Translations under genes and position numbers: made by a program
Shown: piece by piece, positions 8,953 through 18,773 of the stretch
Layout: the number at the start of each line of letters is the position of its first letter
Numbering within the stretch: position 1 is the first letter of the stretch
DNA from: Hyphomicrobiales bacterium
GTDB lineage: Bacteria; Pseudomonadota; Alphaproteobacteria; Parvibaculales; Parvibaculaceae
NCBI GenBank assembly: GCA_016124805.1
Contig: WGND01000001.1
Span: 310,001-374,000, forward strand
DNA: 64,000 bases
Direction: 5' to 3'
Notes under the pieces: generated by a model
Database searches by the model: none
The model's input: only the letters and a program-made list of their open reading frames with translations
What the model was told of the DNA's origin: nothing

Positions 8953-9909
8953 TCAGGCAGCACCCGTGATGGCGCGGGCATAGGTCTCGGCGTTGAAAGG
9001 CTGGAGATCGTCAATGCCTTCGCCAATGCCGATCATATGTACGGGCAGGCCGAAGCGTGCGGCAATGGCGACAAGAATGCCGCCGCGCGCCGTACCATCC
9101 AGTTTGGTCATGACAAGCCCGGTGACACCAGCCATTTTGCCAAAAATATCGACCTGATTGAGCGCGTTCTGTCCGGTGGTGGCGTCGAGCACGAGAAGCG
9201 TGGCGTGCGGTGCCTCGGGATCAATCTTGCGGATGACGCGGAGAATTTTTTCAAGCTCGGCCATGAGATCGGTTTTGTTCTGCAGGCGACCGGCTGTGTC
9301 GATCAGGAGCACATCGGCTTTTTCTTCGCGCGCGCGCGCCACGGCTTCATAGGCAAGGCCTGCTGAATCACCACCGATTTTTGTTGAGCAGACAGGCGCA
9401 TTGATGCGCGTGCCCCAGATTTTCAGCTGCTCGATAGCAGCCGCGCGGAAGGTGTCGCCGGCGGCGAGCATGACGCTCTTTCCTTCGGCGCGCAGCCTGG
9501 CGCCGATTTTGCCGATTGTTGTTGTCTTGCCTGCGCCATTGACGCCGACCACGAGAATGATGAAAGGCCTTTTGCTGTCGTCGATGACAAGCGGCTTTTC
9601 GACATCACGCAACCGACCGGCAATATCTTCAGCGAGCACGCGGCGAATTTCTTCGGTGGCAATTTCCTTGTCAAAGCGATCCTTGGCCAGCGCCTTCGTG
9701 ATGGACGCGGCGGTATCCACACCGAGATCGGCGCTGATCAGGAGGTCTTCGAGTTCTTCCAGCGTTTCAGCATCAAGCTTGCGCTTGGTGAAAATGCCGG
9801 TGATACCGTCGGAGAGATTTTTGGTCGAGCGGGACAGCCCCTCCTTCATCCGCTGGAAGAGGGATTTCTTTTTGGCATCCGTTTCGGTGCTGATGTCGTT
9901 CTCGCTCAT
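8953..9909 (-). CDS. ftsY: Signal recognition particle receptor FtsY
   Basis: GTPase receptor that docks SRP-ribosome complexes at the membrane. The 318-residue product is the compact NG form without the long acidic A domain of E. coli. Motifs: G1 GVNGAGKTTT (near residue 122), AAGDTFRAAA, G3 DTAGRLQ, G4 TKLDGTARGG and the C-terminal GIGEGIDDLQPF. An amphipathic N-terminal SLFQRMKEGLSRS fits membrane targeting. Start and mtaB stop overlap (ATGA). Its partner Ffh is encoded 6 kb away in this window. Confidence 0.97.
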   Translation of the reverse strand: MSENDISTETDAKKKSLFQRMKEGLSRSTKNLSDGITGIFTKRKLDAETLEELEDLLISADLGVDTAASITKALAKDRFDKEIATEEIRRVLAEDIAGRLRDVEKPLVIDDSKRPFIILVVGVNGAGKTTTIGKIGARLRAEGKSVMLAAGDTFRAAAIEQLKIWGTRINAPVCSTKIGGDSAGLAYEAVARAREEKADVLLIDTAGRLQNKTDLMAELEKILRVIRKIDPEAPHATLLVLDATTGQNALNQVDIFGKMAGVTGLVMTKLDGTARGGILVAIAARFGLPVHMIGIGEGIDDLQPFNAETYARAITGAA

Positions 9910-11171
9910 GCGGCCACTTGGCCTTCAAAGCTTTGCCCGTCATGACGCGCCAGATGCAGGTTGACGATGTCGCCGGGCCTGGCAATGCCATCGGCAACGC
10001 GCACAGGCGTGAACTGATGGGTGCGACCGAGCAAGGCGCTTTCCATCAGCACGGGGCGCGTCAGGCCAAGGCCTGCATCGAGATGGGCCTGCACACGGGC
10101 AGCACCCTTGGCCCGCAGTCGTTCAGCGCGTGACTTGATGAGACCGCGCTCAACCTGGGGCATTTTGGCGGCAGGCGTGCCGGGCCGCGGACTATAGGGG
10201 AAGACATGCAGCCATGTCAGTTCGCATTCATCGGCAAGTCGCATTGTATTTTCAAACATCTCGTCGGTTTCAGTGGGGAAGCCCGCAATGAAATCGGCGC
10301 CGAAAACAATGTCGGGGCGCAGACGCCGGGCTTCCTGGCAGAAGGCAATGGAATCGGCGCGCAGGTGGCGACGCTTCATGCGTTTCAGGATCATGTCGTC
10401 GCCCGATTGCAGCGACAGATGAAGATGCGGCATCAGGCGCTCTTCTTCGGCAATGAGGCGCAGCAGTTCGTCATCGGCTTCAATGGAGTCGATGGAGGAG
10501 AGGCGCAGGCGCTCAAGTTCCGGCACGAGCTTGAGGATGCGGCGCGAGAGATTGCCAAGGCTTGGTGTGCCGGGCAGGTCGCCGCCATAGGAGGTGATGT
10601 CGACGCCGGTCAGCACGACTTCGCGATAGCCGTTCTCGACGAGCTTGCGAACCTCGGCCACGACCTCGCCGGCGGGCACACTGCGCGAATTGCCACGGCC
10701 ATAAGGAATGATGCAGAAGGTGCAGCGATGATCGCAGCCATTCTGTACCTGCACGAAGGCGCGCGAACGGCCTTCAAGACCCTGCACCAGATGCCCGGCT
10801 GTTTCGCGCACCGACATGATGTCGTTGACGCGGATGCGTTCATTGGATTGCAGCGCGAGGGCAGGGGTCCAGCTGCGCGCCTCCATCTTTTCAGCATTGC
10901 CGATGACGAGATCGACCTCGCCCATCTCGGCGAATTCTTCCGGATTGATCTGGGCCGCGCAGCCCGTGACGATGATGCGGGCGGCGGGGTTCTCGCGGCG
11001 CGCCTTGCGGATCGCCTGCCGGGCCTGCCTCACGGCTTCATTGGTCACGGCGCAGGTGTTGAAAACGATGGCACCTTCAAGACCGGCGGCTTCGGCATGG
11101 TTCTTCATGACTTCGGATTCATAGGCATTGAGCCGGCAGCCGAAGGTGACGATTTCGGTGGGCTTGTTCAT
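9906..11171 (-). CDS. mtaB: tRNA t6A37 methylthiotransferase MtaB
   Basis: Radical-SAM enzyme converting t6A37 to ms2t6A37 in ANN-decoding tRNAs. The 421-residue product has the N-terminal UPF0004 domain with cluster cysteines (FGCRLNAYES, NTCAVTNEA, VTGCAAQ), the radical-SAM motif CDHRCTFCIIPYGRG, and a short C-terminal TRAM-like part. The GCRLN N-terminus and order beside dapF separate it from MiaB and RimO. Overlaps both neighbours by 4 bp. Confidence 0.94.
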   Translation of the reverse strand: MNKPTEIVTFGCRLNAYESEVMKNHAEAAGLEGAIVFNTCAVTNEAVRQARQAIRKARRENPAARIIVTGCAAQINPEEFAEMGEVDLVIGNAEKMEARSWTPALALQSNERIRVNDIMSVRETAGHLVQGLEGRSRAFVQVQNGCDHRCTFCIIPYGRGNSRSVPAGEVVAEVRKLVENGYREVVLTGVDITSYGGDLPGTPSLGNLSRRILKLVPELERLRLSSIDSIEADDELLRLIAEEERLMPHLHLSLQSGDDMILKRMKRRHLRADSIAFCQEARRLRPDIVFGADFIAGFPTETDEMFENTMRLADECELTWLHVFPYSPRPGTPAAKMPQVERGLIKSRAERLRAKGAARVQAHLDAGLGLTRPVLMESALLGRTHQFTPVRVADGIARPGDIVNLHLARHDGQSFEGQVAA

Positions 11172-12037
11172 GCGCCGGCCCCCGCGAGCAGGCGATCATC
11201 AAGATCGCCTTCAAAGTCGAATGTGGCGGGTCCTGTCATGTAGATGTGGTTGTCGCTTTCGCGCCACTCCAGTTGCAGGTCGCCTCCGGGCAGGCTGACG
11301 GTGATGTTGCGTTCGGTCCGGCGACGACGCACGGCAGCAACGACCGTTGCGCAGGCCGCCGTGCCGCAGGCCTTGGTAAGGCCCGCCCCGCGTTCCCATG
11401 TACGCAGCTTCACATGAGTGGGGCTCAGCACTTGCGCGATGGAAATATTGGCGCGTTCGGGAAAGAGCGGATGATGTTCCAGCATGGGGCCGCTTCGCCC
11501 CAGATCAATGGCATCGACATCATCGACAAAAAAGATCGCATGCGGATTGCCGACATTGACGACGCCGGGCGAGTGCATGATGGGTGCGCCCAGCGGGCCG
11601 ACCTCAAGCTCGATCATGCGGGTATCCTGAAATGCCTCCGAGAGGGGGATTTCGTCCCAGCGTGTGCGCGGCTCGCCCATGTCGACAGTGATGTTGCCGT
11701 TGTCGGCGTGGCTCGCAATGGTGTCGCCTGCCAGCGTTTCGATGGTGACGTTGTCGGCGCCCGTCTCATCAAGCAGGATCTGGCCGATGCAGCGCGCCGC
11801 ATTGCCGCAGGCTTCCACAACACCGCCATCCTGATTGCGTACGCCCATGAAGGCGGTGCCGCCCTCGCGCGGATTTTCGATGGTGATGAGCTGGTCGCAA
11901 CCCACGCCCTTTTCGCGATCAGCAATAGCGCGCGCCAGTTCATCGCTCATGGCGATGGGGTGGTCGCGCAGATCCAGCACGACAAAATCATTGCCGAGGC
12001 CGTTCATCTTGCGGAAATGGATGCCTGAATTGCTCAT
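11168..12037 (-). CDS. dapF: Diaminopimelate epimerase DapF
   Basis: Interconverts LL- and meso-diaminopimelate for lysine and peptidoglycan synthesis. The 289-residue product begins close to the family N-terminus (FRKMNGLGNDFVVLD) and has both catalytic cysteines in EACGNAARC and KACGTAACATV. I chose the ATG at 12037; an in-frame ATG at 12124 would add 29 residues without similarity to the family. There is no clear ribosome site; TATATC lies about 12 nt before the ATG, so a leaderless message is possible but unproven. First gene of the dapF-mtaB-ftsY-ispZ operon. Confidence 0.93.
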   Translation of the reverse strand: MSNSGIHFRKMNGLGNDFVVLDLRDHPIAMSDELARAIADREKGVGCDQLITIENPREGGTAFMGVRNQDGGVVEACGNAARCIGQILLDETGADNVTIETLAGDTIASHADNGNITVDMGEPRTRWDEIPLSEAFQDTRMIELEVGPLGAPIMHSPGVVNVGNPHAIFFVDDVDAIDLGRSGPMLEHHPLFPERANISIAQVLSPTHVKLRTWERGAGLTKACGTAACATVVAAVRRRRTERNITVSLPGGDLQLEWRESDNHIYMTGPATFDFEGDLDDRLLAGAGA

Positions 12038-12168
12038 TATGGGTGGATATATGGCGCTTTTGGTCGCGAAATACCAGTGGTTTGGAGTCGTGATGGTTTG
12101 CTTGCCGGTGGCTGGCTGAGGCATTAGAAAGCAGCCATGGAGGCCGGATGGACCGGAATGAGTGAATT

Positions 12169-13107
12169 ATGAGCCAGACACCCTTTCTTGTTGCAGCCCT
12201 CTATAAATTTGTCCGCATGGACGGGCTTGCCGAAAAGCAGGTCGAATTGCAGCAGCTTTGCGAGGCAGAGCAGGTGCGCGGCACGCTTTTGCTGGCACCG
12301 GAAGGGGTGAATGGCACGATTGCAGGGCCGGATGGCGGCGTGGCGGCGGTGCTGGCCCATTTGCGCGGGCTGCCGGGGCTCGAGGCGCTGGCGCCCAAAT
12401 TTTCCCGCGCCGCTGAACAACCCTTTTACCGCATGAAAGTGCGCCTGAAGCGCGAGATTGTGACCATGGGTCAGCCGGATGTGGACCCCAATCTCGTTGT
12501 CGGCACCTATGTGAAGCCGGCGGACTGGAACGCGCTGATTTCAGAGCCAGATGTCATTCTCATCGACACGCGCAATGATTATGAGGTCGAGATCGGCACA
12601 TTTGTTGGTGCCATTGATCCGCGCACCCATAGTTTCCGCCAGTTTCCCGAATTTGTCGATGGGCTGAAAAAGTCAGGCGAAAAGCCCAAGGTCGCGATGT
12701 TCTGCACCGGCGGCATCCGCTGTGAAAAGGCCAGCGCCTATATGAAGCAGCAGGGCTTTGAGGAGGTTTACCATCTCGAAGGCGGCATTTTGAAATATCT
12801 CGAAACGGTGCCTGAGGCTGAAAGCCTCTGGGAGGGCGACTGCTTTGTCTTCGATCAGCGGGTTTCAGTGCGGCATGGGCTGGTGCAGGGCGATTATGAC
12901 CTTTGCCATGCCTGTCGTCGGCCTCTGGCGGCCGAGGACAAGGCTTCCTCGCTGTTTGAAGAAGGCGTGAGCTGCCCGCGCTGTCATGCTGAGACGACGC
13001 CCGAACAGAAACGCAATTTCGCCGAGCGCCAGAAGCAGATCGCGCTGGCGCAGGCCCGTGGTGAAGTCCATATCGGGGCCTCCCTGCATGAAGGGGATGA
13101 TGCCTGA
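12169..13107 (+). CDS. trhO: tRNA uridine(34) hydroxylase TrhO (rhodanese family, YceA-like)
   Basis: Oxygen-dependent hydroxylation of tRNA U34 to ho5U (established for E. coli TrhO/YceA). The 312-residue product has the N-terminal acylphosphatase-like region ([14 protein letters not shown]), a rhodanese domain with active loop [11 protein letters not shown] (near residue 179), and a C-terminal CHACRRPL...CPRCH pair resembling a zinc knuckle. Its final base is shared with the next gene start (TGATG). Confidence 0.93.
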   Translation: MSQTPFLVAALYKFVRMDGLAEKQVELQQLCEAEQVRGTLLLAPEGVNGTIAGPDGGVAAVLAHLRGLPGLEALAPKFSRAAEQPFYRMKVRLKREIVTMGQPDVDPNLVVGTYVKPADWNALISEPDVILIDTRNDYEVEIGTFVGAIDPRTHSFRQFPEFVDGLKKSGEKPKVAMFCTGGIRCEKASAYMKQQGFEEVYHLEGGILKYLETVPEAESLWEGDCFVFDQRVSVRHGLVQGDYDLCHACRRPLAAEDKASSLFEEGVSCPRCHAETTPEQKRNFAERQKQIALAQARGEVHIGASLHEGDDA

Positions 13108-13589
13108 TGGAAAGCCTGTTGCCGCTGGCCGCCAAAGCCGCTGCGCGTCTGAAAGAGCGCGGTGACAGTCTGGCGGTGTCGGAATCATCCATGGGGGGGC
13201 TCATGTCGGCCTCACTTGTCGCGCAGCCCGGCGCCTCGGCCTATTTTCTGGGCGGGACCATTATTTACACCCGCGAAGCCGGGCAGGCGCTGCTCGGAAT
13301 GACGGGGTCGCCTGCGCCCAAGGGTGTGCGTCCGCTGACCGAGGATTATGTGCTGGCGATGGCGCGTCTGGTGCGTGAGCGCATGGGCGCGACCTGGGCC
13401 ATGGCGGAGATGGGGGCGAGTGGCCCCTCCGGCTCGCCTTATGGCCCCCCGGCGGGCACGGGCGTGATTGCGATTGCAGGACCTGTTGAGCGGGCTGTGA
13501 CCGTGAGCACAGGCTCGCAGGACCGGGCCGCCAATATGCGCGCTTTTGCAGCTGGCGGCCTCACGCTGTTGATTGACGTGCTGGGCTGA
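13107..13589 (+). CDS. CinA C-terminal-domain protein (PncC-like, divergent)
   Basis: A 160-residue stand-alone CinA C-terminal domain, the family of nicotinamide-nucleotide amidohydrolases. The fold signatures are there: SLAVSESSMGGLMSASLV, YFLGGTIIYTREAGQALLG and GASGPSGSPYGPPAGTGVI. They diverge at usually fixed positions: the Thr of ESxTGG is Met, and the Lys normally ending YSNEAK is Gly (YTREAG). The Ser and Tyr are kept. It may have lost or changed the deamidase activity; function therefore uncertain. Coupled to trhO by a 1-bp overlap. Confidence 0.8.
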   Translation: MESLLPLAAKAAARLKERGDSLAVSESSMGGLMSASLVAQPGASAYFLGGTIIYTREAGQALLGMTGSPAPKGVRPLTEDYVLAMARLVRERMGATWAMAEMGASGPSGSPYGPPAGTGVIAIAGPVERAVTVSTGSQDRAANMRAFAAGGLTLLIDVLG

Positions 13590-13609
13590 TTGATGTGCCG
13601 GGCTGGGTT

Positions 13610-15763
13610 TCAGCCCTTGCGTTTCAGATAGCCGGGCGCGTTTCCCTTGCCGCCTGGCTTTTTGCCATCCGGTTTTTTCCCGACGGGTTTGCGGCCAGCG
13701 AATTTCTTGCCCACCGGCTTGCTGCCATCAGGCCGCTTGCTGGCATTGATCAGATCGCCTTTCGGCTTCTGAGGCGCGGCTTTGGCTTCCTCGCGGGGCT
13801 TGTATTCCCGGGGCTTTTCGTCGCGCGGTTTATATTCACGCGGTTTGTCGTCGCGTGACTTGTTGCTGTGCGGCTTGTCGCCGGAAGGAGCCTTGTCCTT
13901 CCAGCCGGGCTTGCCGTCAAATTTCGGCTTGCCCTTGCCTTGATATTTTTTGTCTTGATATTTCTTGCCCTCAGGCTTCTTGCCATAGGGTTTGTCGTCA
14001 TTTTTGGGTTTGTCGAAAGATGCGGGCTTTTCAGCCTTCTCCTCGCGCGTCGGCTTGGCTTCGGCCATGGCTTCGGCGAGCTTTTCGACCACGGGGTCAG
14101 GGCGCGGCGCAGATTTCGGGGCCGGTTCATTGCCCTTCATGCGCGTGAAGTGGATCGAGCCGTCTTCGATGTCGACGCGGTTGACCGACTCTTCAAAGCG
14201 ATCGGCAATATGACCGGCAATCTCGACGCGGGATTCGCGATCGAGAATCTTGATCGAGCCGATCTCTTTCTTTGTCACATGACCACGACGGCAGATGAGC
14301 GGCAGCAGCCAGCGCGGTTCGGCATTCTGCTGGCGGCCAACCGTCATCTTGAACCAGACGCCATTTTCCATGGCATTGCGATTGGGGCGCTCTTTGGGTT
14401 CGCGGCGTTCGCCACGGTCTCCGCGATCCCCACGGTCATTGGGACGCGGGTCGCTGAAGGGCGCATCAAGCATTTCTTCGGCGGCGGGCAGCGTCGCTGA
14501 ATAGAGCTTGGCAAAGGCGATGGCGATTTCTTCGGGCGACTTCACTTCGAGAAGTGCGCGCGCGAGCGTCTGGTCTTCTTCGGTCGGCGTATCGGTCAGC
14601 ACCGGATTTTCCATCATGCGCTGATGATCGCGCTGACGAATATCGGAGATGCTGGGCGGCGTGCCCCATTTGGGATGAAGGCGGGCGGCAGACAGCATGC
14701 GCTCGGCGATCTTGCGGCGGTTATGTGCGACAAGCACAACGCAGGTGCCCTTGCGACCGGCGCGGCCGGTGCGGCCCGAGCGATGCAGCAGGGCTTCGCG
14801 GTTCTGTGGCAGATCAGCATGAATGACGAGATCGAGATTGGGCAGGTCTATGCCACGGGCGGCAACGTCGGTGGCAACGCAAACCGTGGCGCGGCCATCG
14901 CGCAGTGCCTGCAGCGCATGGGTTCTTTCGCCCTGGCTCAACTCGCCCGACAGTGCCACAGCAGCAAAGCCGCGTTCGGTCAGACCGCTATGCAGATGTT
15001 TGACGCCTTCGCGCGTGGCACAGAACACAAGTGCACCCGGTGCCCCGAAATAGCGCAGCACATTGACAACCGCATGGTCACGTTCTGTCGGCGCGATGCG
15101 CATGGCCTGATATTCAATATCGGCATGCTGTTCCTGCTCATTGGCGGTAGCGAGGCGCAGCGCATTTTTCTGGAATGTCTTGGCAAGTGTGGCGATTGGC
15201 TTGGCGACCGTTGCTGAAAAGAGCAGCGTGCGACGCTCGGCAGGGGCGGCGTCGAGAATGAATTCGAGGTCTTCGCGGAAACCGAGATCGAGCATCTCAT
15301 CGGCTTCATCAAGAATGACGGCGCGCAGATGTGAGGCATCCAGCGAACCGCGCTCGAGATGGTCGCGCAGACGGCCGGGTGTACCGACAACAATATGGAC
15401 GCCCTGTTCAAGCGCCCGGCGCTGGGCCCGCATTTCCATGCCACCCACGCATGAGACAACCTTGGCGCCGGTCTGGGCATAGAGCCATTCAAGCTCACGC
15501 TGCACCTGAAGGGCGAGCTCGCGGGTTGGGGCGACGACAAGCGCCAGCGGCTCGGCAGCGCGCGGTAGCGTTTCAGCGCCTTCAAGAAGCGTGGGGGCGA
15601 CAGCCAGACCGAAGGCAACCGTTTTGCCTGAACCTGTGCGGGCCGAGACGAGCAGGTCGCGATCACTGGCCTCCGGGGCGAGCACGGCGGACTGTACGGG
15701 CGTGAGCTTGGCATAGCCCTTCGCCGTCAAGGCGCGCAGCAAGGCAGGTTCAATGGCGTCCAC
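13610..15763 (-). CDS. DEAD-box RNA helicase with DbpA-type RNA-binding domain and basic tail
   Basis: ATP-dependent RNA helicase, probably in ribosome assembly or RNA turnover. Motifs: Q-motif region LTPVQSAVL, I SARTGSGKT, Ia APTRELALQ, II DEAD (ILDEADEML), III FSATV, V ATDVAARGID, VI HRSGRTGRAGRKG. A DbpA/CsdA-like RNA-binding domain lies near 470-570 (ENGVWFKMTVGRQQNAEPRW, HVTKKEIGSIKI). The last ~140 residues are a Lys/Pro/Asp/Gly-rich tail (GDKPHSNKSRDDKPREY) ending KRKG. The start is a GTG at 15763; the frame has a stop 63 nt further upstream and no ATG between. Its stop lies in a small GGGCTG/CAGCCC hairpin (13600-13616) facing the CinA-like gene. Confidence 0.93.
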   Translation of the reverse strand: MDAIEPALLRALTAKGYAKLTPVQSAVLAPEASDRDLLVSARTGSGKTVAFGLAVAPTLLEGAETLPRAAEPLALVVAPTRELALQVQRELEWLYAQTGAKVVSCVGGMEMRAQRRALEQGVHIVVGTPGRLRDHLERGSLDASHLRAVILDEADEMLDLGFREDLEFILDAAPAERRTLLFSATVAKPIATLAKTFQKNALRLATANEQEQHADIEYQAMRIAPTERDHAVVNVLRYFGAPGALVFCATREGVKHLHSGLTERGFAAVALSGELSQGERTHALQALRDGRATVCVATDVAARGIDLPNLDLVIHADLPQNREALLHRSGRTGRAGRKGTCVVLVAHNRRKIAERMLSAARLHPKWGTPPSISDIRQRDHQRMMENPVLTDTPTEEDQTLARALLEVKSPEEIAIAFAKLYSATLPAAEEMLDAPFSDPRPNDRGDRGDRGERREPKERPNRNAMENGVWFKMTVGRQQNAEPRWLLPLICRRGHVTKKEIGSIKILDRESRVEIAGHIADRFEESVNRVDIEDGSIHFTRMKGNEPAPKSAPRPDPVVEKLAEAMAEAKPTREEKAEKPASFDKPKNDDKPYGKKPEGKKYQDKKYQGKGKPKFDGKPGWKDKAPSGDKPHSNKSRDDKPREYKPRDEKPREYKPREEAKAAPQKPKGDLINASKRPDGSKPVGKKFAGRKPVGKKPDGKKPGGKGNAPGYLKRKG

Positions 15764-16123
15764 GGGCAGGCCGGGCTCAACCGGCGTGTTTTCGGCGGGG
15801 GTCGTGTCGGTCGATTGGGTCAGGGTGTCGTCTTTCTAAGGGCCTGGCAGGCTTCTTGATCGTCTGTCAGCAATGAGTGTGATTGTGCGCTATATACAGG
15901 TTTCGGGGCCAAGGCGAAGGGTTGTTGTCGCCGCAGGGGGCCAAAAAGCCCCGATTTGGCCAATCGGCTTGACAGTTTTGGACCTTGCGCCTAATTTCCG
16001 GCCCGAATTTCGGGACATTCTAACACCCCGACCCGCCCCAGGCCTATGCCGGGGTCAACTGCCGCCGGCGATGTTCGCTCGCGGGAGCCATTTTGCTTTG
16101 TATGAACGGATCTCGCCAGAGCC
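15764..16123. other. Intergenic region between helicase and ffh
   Basis: A 360-bp divergent intergenic stretch. It contains the likely ffh promoter (15969-15997) and a short GGGGC/GCCCC hairpin around 15936-15951. I looked for the 4.5S/SRP RNA tip (a GGAAGGAAGCAGC-like core) and did not find it. No gene is supported. Confidence 0.5.
15969..15997 (+). promoter_or_regulatory. Probable sigma-70-type promoter of ffh
   Basis: A perfect -35 TTGACA (15969-15974), 17-bp spacer, then -10 TAATTT (15992-15997), about 127 bp before the ffh ATG. This would give a leader of roughly 120 nt. No operator symmetry was recognised. Confidence 0.6.
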
Positions 16124-17662
16124 ATGTTCGAAAACCTGACAGGTCGTCTCGGCGACGTTTTTTCATCCCTTAGAGGCCGCGGGTCTCTGAGCGAGAAAGA
16201 CGTTGATGAGGCCATGCGCGAGGTTCGCCGCGCCCTGATCGAGGCCGATGTAGCGCTGCCGGTGGCGCGCGACTTTATCGATAAGGTCAAGGCCCGTGCC
16301 GTGGGTGCCGAAGTCCTCAAATCCGTGACGCCCGGCCAGCAGGTCATCAAGATCGTCCATGACGAGCTGGTGGAGATGCTGGGTGGGGCCAATGCGGATG
16401 GCGCACTTTCTTTCCAGGCCGCGCCGCCGGTCGCCTTCATGATGGTGGGTCTGCAGGGCTCGGGTAAGACGACCTCGACGGCCAAGATCGCCAAAAGAAT
16501 GACCATGCGCGACAAGCGCAAGGTGCTGATGGTCTCGCTGGATACGCGCCGCCCGGCTGCGCAGGAGCAGCTTCGCGTGTTGGGTGAGCAGGCCGGCGTT
16601 GCCACATTGCCCATCGTTGACGGCCAGCAGCCGGTGCAGATTGCCCGCCGTGCCATGGAAGCTGCCCGTACGGGTGGCTATGACGTGGTGATGCTCGATA
16701 CGGCAGGCCGCATCCATATTGATGAAGAGCTGATGGCGGAGGTTGCGGAAATTCGCGACATCGCCAAACCGCATGAGACCCTGCTGGTGGCCGACAGCCT
16801 GACCGGTCAGGACGCGGTCAATGTGGCCCAGCAGTTCAATGAGCGCATTGGCGTCACGGGCATCGTGCTGACACGGACCGATGGCGATGGCCGTGGTGGT
16901 GCGGCGCTGTCCATGCGGGCGGTGACCGGCGTGCCGATCAAGCTTCTGGGCACGGGCGAAAAGGTTGATGCGCTGGAAGATTTCCGCGCTGACCGCGTCG
17001 CGGGCCGCATTCTGGGCATGGGCGATGTTGTCAGCCTTGTCGAGCGCGCCGCTGAAACGATTGATGCCGAAAAAGCGCAGAAAATCGCCGCGAAGATGAA
17101 GAAGGGCGAGTTCGACCTTGATGACATGGCCGAACAGCTTGCCCAGATGAAGCGCATGGGCGGCATGGCGGGCGTCATGAGCATGCTGCCGGGCATGGGC
17201 AAGATGCAGAAGGCGGCGGCGGGCGCGCATATGGATGACAGCGTCGTCAAACGCCAGGCCGCGATCATCTCGTCGATGACCAAGAAGGAACGCCGCAATC
17301 CGAAGCTTTTGAATGCCAGCCGCAAGAAGCGCATCGCGGCAGGCTCGGGCACGGAAGTGCAGGAGATCAACCGTCTCCTCAAGCTCCATCGCCAGATGGC
17401 CGACATGATGAAGATGATGGGTCGCCAGAAGGGTGGCGGCATGTTTGCCAAGCTTGGCGCGGCGCTGGGCGCGGGCGGCTTTGATGAGGCGACCGCAGGC
17501 GGTGTTGACCCGGAAGCGCTGGAAAAAATGATGCCCAAGGCAGGCGCGGGGATGCCGAGGCTGCCCGGTTTGCCGGGTGCGGGCGGTCTGCCGGGATTGC
17601 CCGGGTCACGTGGCGGGATGCCGGGTTTGCCCGGTCTGCCTTCGGGCAAAAAGAAGAAGTGA
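16124..17662 (+). CDS. ffh: Signal recognition particle protein Ffh
   Basis: Binds signal peptides and SRP RNA and, with FtsY, targets nascent membrane proteins. The 512-residue product has the N domain (1-90), a G domain with GLQGSGKTTS (near residue 108), SLDTRRPAA, DTAGRIH and TRTDGDGRGG, and a Met-rich M domain (LAQMKRMGGMAGVMSMLPGMGK, split here as LAQMKRMGG and MSMLPGMGK). The C-terminus is a Gly/Pro/Leu repeat (PGLPG units) ending in KKKK, longer than in E. coli. The bS16 gene follows after 107 bp. Confidence 0.97.
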   Translation: MFENLTGRLGDVFSSLRGRGSLSEKDVDEAMREVRRALIEADVALPVARDFIDKVKARAVGAEVLKSVTPGQQVIKIVHDELVEMLGGANADGALSFQAAPPVAFMMVGLQGSGKTTSTAKIAKRMTMRDKRKVLMVSLDTRRPAAQEQLRVLGEQAGVATLPIVDGQQPVQIARRAMEAARTGGYDVVMLDTAGRIHIDEELMAEVAEIRDIAKPHETLLVADSLTGQDAVNVAQQFNERIGVTGIVLTRTDGDGRGGAALSMRAVTGVPIKLLGTGEKVDALEDFRADRVAGRILGMGDVVSLVERAAETIDAEKAQKIAAKMKKGEFDLDDMAEQLAQMKRMGGMAGVMSMLPGMGKMQKAAAGAHMDDSVVKRQAAIISSMTKKERRNPKLLNASRKKRIAAGSGTEVQEINRLLKLHRQMADMMKMMGRQKGGGMFAKLGAALGAGGFDEATAGGVDPEALEKMMPKAGAGMPRLPGLPGAGGLPGLPGSRGGMPGLPGLPSGKKKK

Positions 17663-17769
17663 GAATTCGCGGATCGGTCAGGCCATGAGGGTCGCCGGAC
17701 GCGCAAGAGACGACAGACATAACGCGTTTATGGATTTCGCGTTTTAGAGAGACTGAAAAGGAACGACAA

Positions 17770-18189
17770 ATGGCTCTGAAAATTCGCCTTGCCCGTGGTG
17801 GCACGAAGAAGCGTCCCTTCTACCGCATCGTTGTGGCTGACACGCGCTCACCGCGTGATGGCCGTTTCATCGAGAAGGTGGGCACATTCAACCCGCTGCT
17901 GCACAAGGACAATGAGGCACGCCTCGTGCTCGATGTTGAACGCGCCCGTCATTGGGTGGGCCTTGGCGCGCTGCCGACCGACCGTGTGTCACGCTTTCTG
18001 GATACAGCCGGCGTGATGCCGCGTGCGGCCCGCAACAATCCGAACAAGGCCAAGCCGAAGGCAAAGGCCCAGGAACGTCTTGAAGCGGCCCGCATTGCGG
18101 CTGAAGAAGCTGCTGAAGCCGCCAAGGCTGCCGCTGAGGCCCCTGCCGAAGAAGCACCTGCCGCTGAAGAAACACCGGCTGAGGCCTGA
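17770..18189 (+). CDS. rpsP: 30S ribosomal protein bS16
   Basis: Small-subunit protein. The 139-residue product starts [20 protein letters not shown], the typical bS16 N-terminus, with [14 protein letters not shown] following. The core ends near residue 85; the rest is a Lys/Ala/Glu-rich tail ([17 protein letters not shown]) like those of many alphaproteobacterial bS16 proteins. AAAAGGA lies upstream of the ATG. First gene of rpsP-rimM-trmD-rplS. Confidence 0.96.
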   Translation: MALKIRLARGGTKKRPFYRIVVADTRSPRDGRFIEKVGTFNPLLHKDNEARLVLDVERARHWVGLGALPTDRVSRFLDTAGVMPRAARNNPNKAKPKAKAQERLEAARIAAEEAAEAAKAAAEAPAEEAPAAEETPAEA

Positions 18190-18212
18190 TCACCATTCGA
18201 GATGGCGCAGCC

Positions 18213-18773
18213 ATGGTGAAATCCGACGAGGCGTTGGCCGGTAAGGTCTGTCTTGGCGTAATCGTCAGTTCGCATGGCGTGCGCGGTCTTGTGCGCGTGA
18301 AGCCGTTCACGGAGGAGCCCATGAATGTGGGCGCCTATGGGCCGGTGGAAACGGGTGATGGCAAGCGCCGCTTTGCCGTTGAGGCGATGAGCATGGCCAA
18401 GGGGCTGGTGTTGTGCCGCCTTGAGGGTGTCAATGACCGTGACATGGCCGATGCCTTGCGGGGGACGGAACTTTACGTGCCCCGCGAGCGTCTGCCCGAG
18501 CCTGAGGAAGATGAAGACTTCTATCAGGCCGATCTGATCGGTCTTGAGACGGTTGATGCGCAGGGTCGCCATTATGGCCGTGTGCTGGGCTTCCAGAATT
18601 TCGGGGCCGGTGACCTGATCGAGATTGACCCGGTGACGGGCGGGGCGAGCGTGTTGATGCCGTTTACGGCGGATAACGTGCCTGCTGTCGATATGGAGGC
18701 GCGGCTTGTGATCATCGATCCCCCGTTGGGGCTCTTTGAGGATGAGGGCGAGGCAGGTGAGGCCCATGACTGA
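18213..18773 (+). CDS. rimM: Ribosome maturation factor RimM
   Basis: Assists 30S head assembly near bS16/uS19. The 186-residue product has the N-terminal barrel ([20 protein letters not shown]) and the PRC-type C-terminal barrel ([30 protein letters not shown]). It follows rpsP after 23 bp and overlaps the trmD start by 8 bp, as in the conserved operon. Confidence 0.95.
   Translation: MVKSDEALAGKVCLGVIVSSHGVRGLVRVKPFTEEPMNVGAYGPVETGDGKRRFAVEAMSMAKGLVLCRLEGVNDRDMADALRGTELYVPRERLPEPEEDEDFYQADLIGLETVDAQGRHYGRVLGFQNFGAGDLIEIDPVTGGASVLMPFTADNVPAVDMEARLVIIDPPLGLFEDEGEAGEAHD

Noticed and set aside
10206-11243. Plus-strand frame of 345 codons
   Set aside because: Antisense to mtaB, which has all radical-SAM motifs and fits the dapF-mtaB-ftsY operon.
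15764-16123. SRP (4.5S) RNA gene next to ffh
   Set aside because: The conserved tip sequence and long hairpin were not found.
17560-17662. Gly/Pro/Leu repeat at the Ffh C-terminus as a novel domain
   Set aside because: Similar glycine/proline-rich tails are, as far as I recall, common in alphaproteobacterial Ffh.
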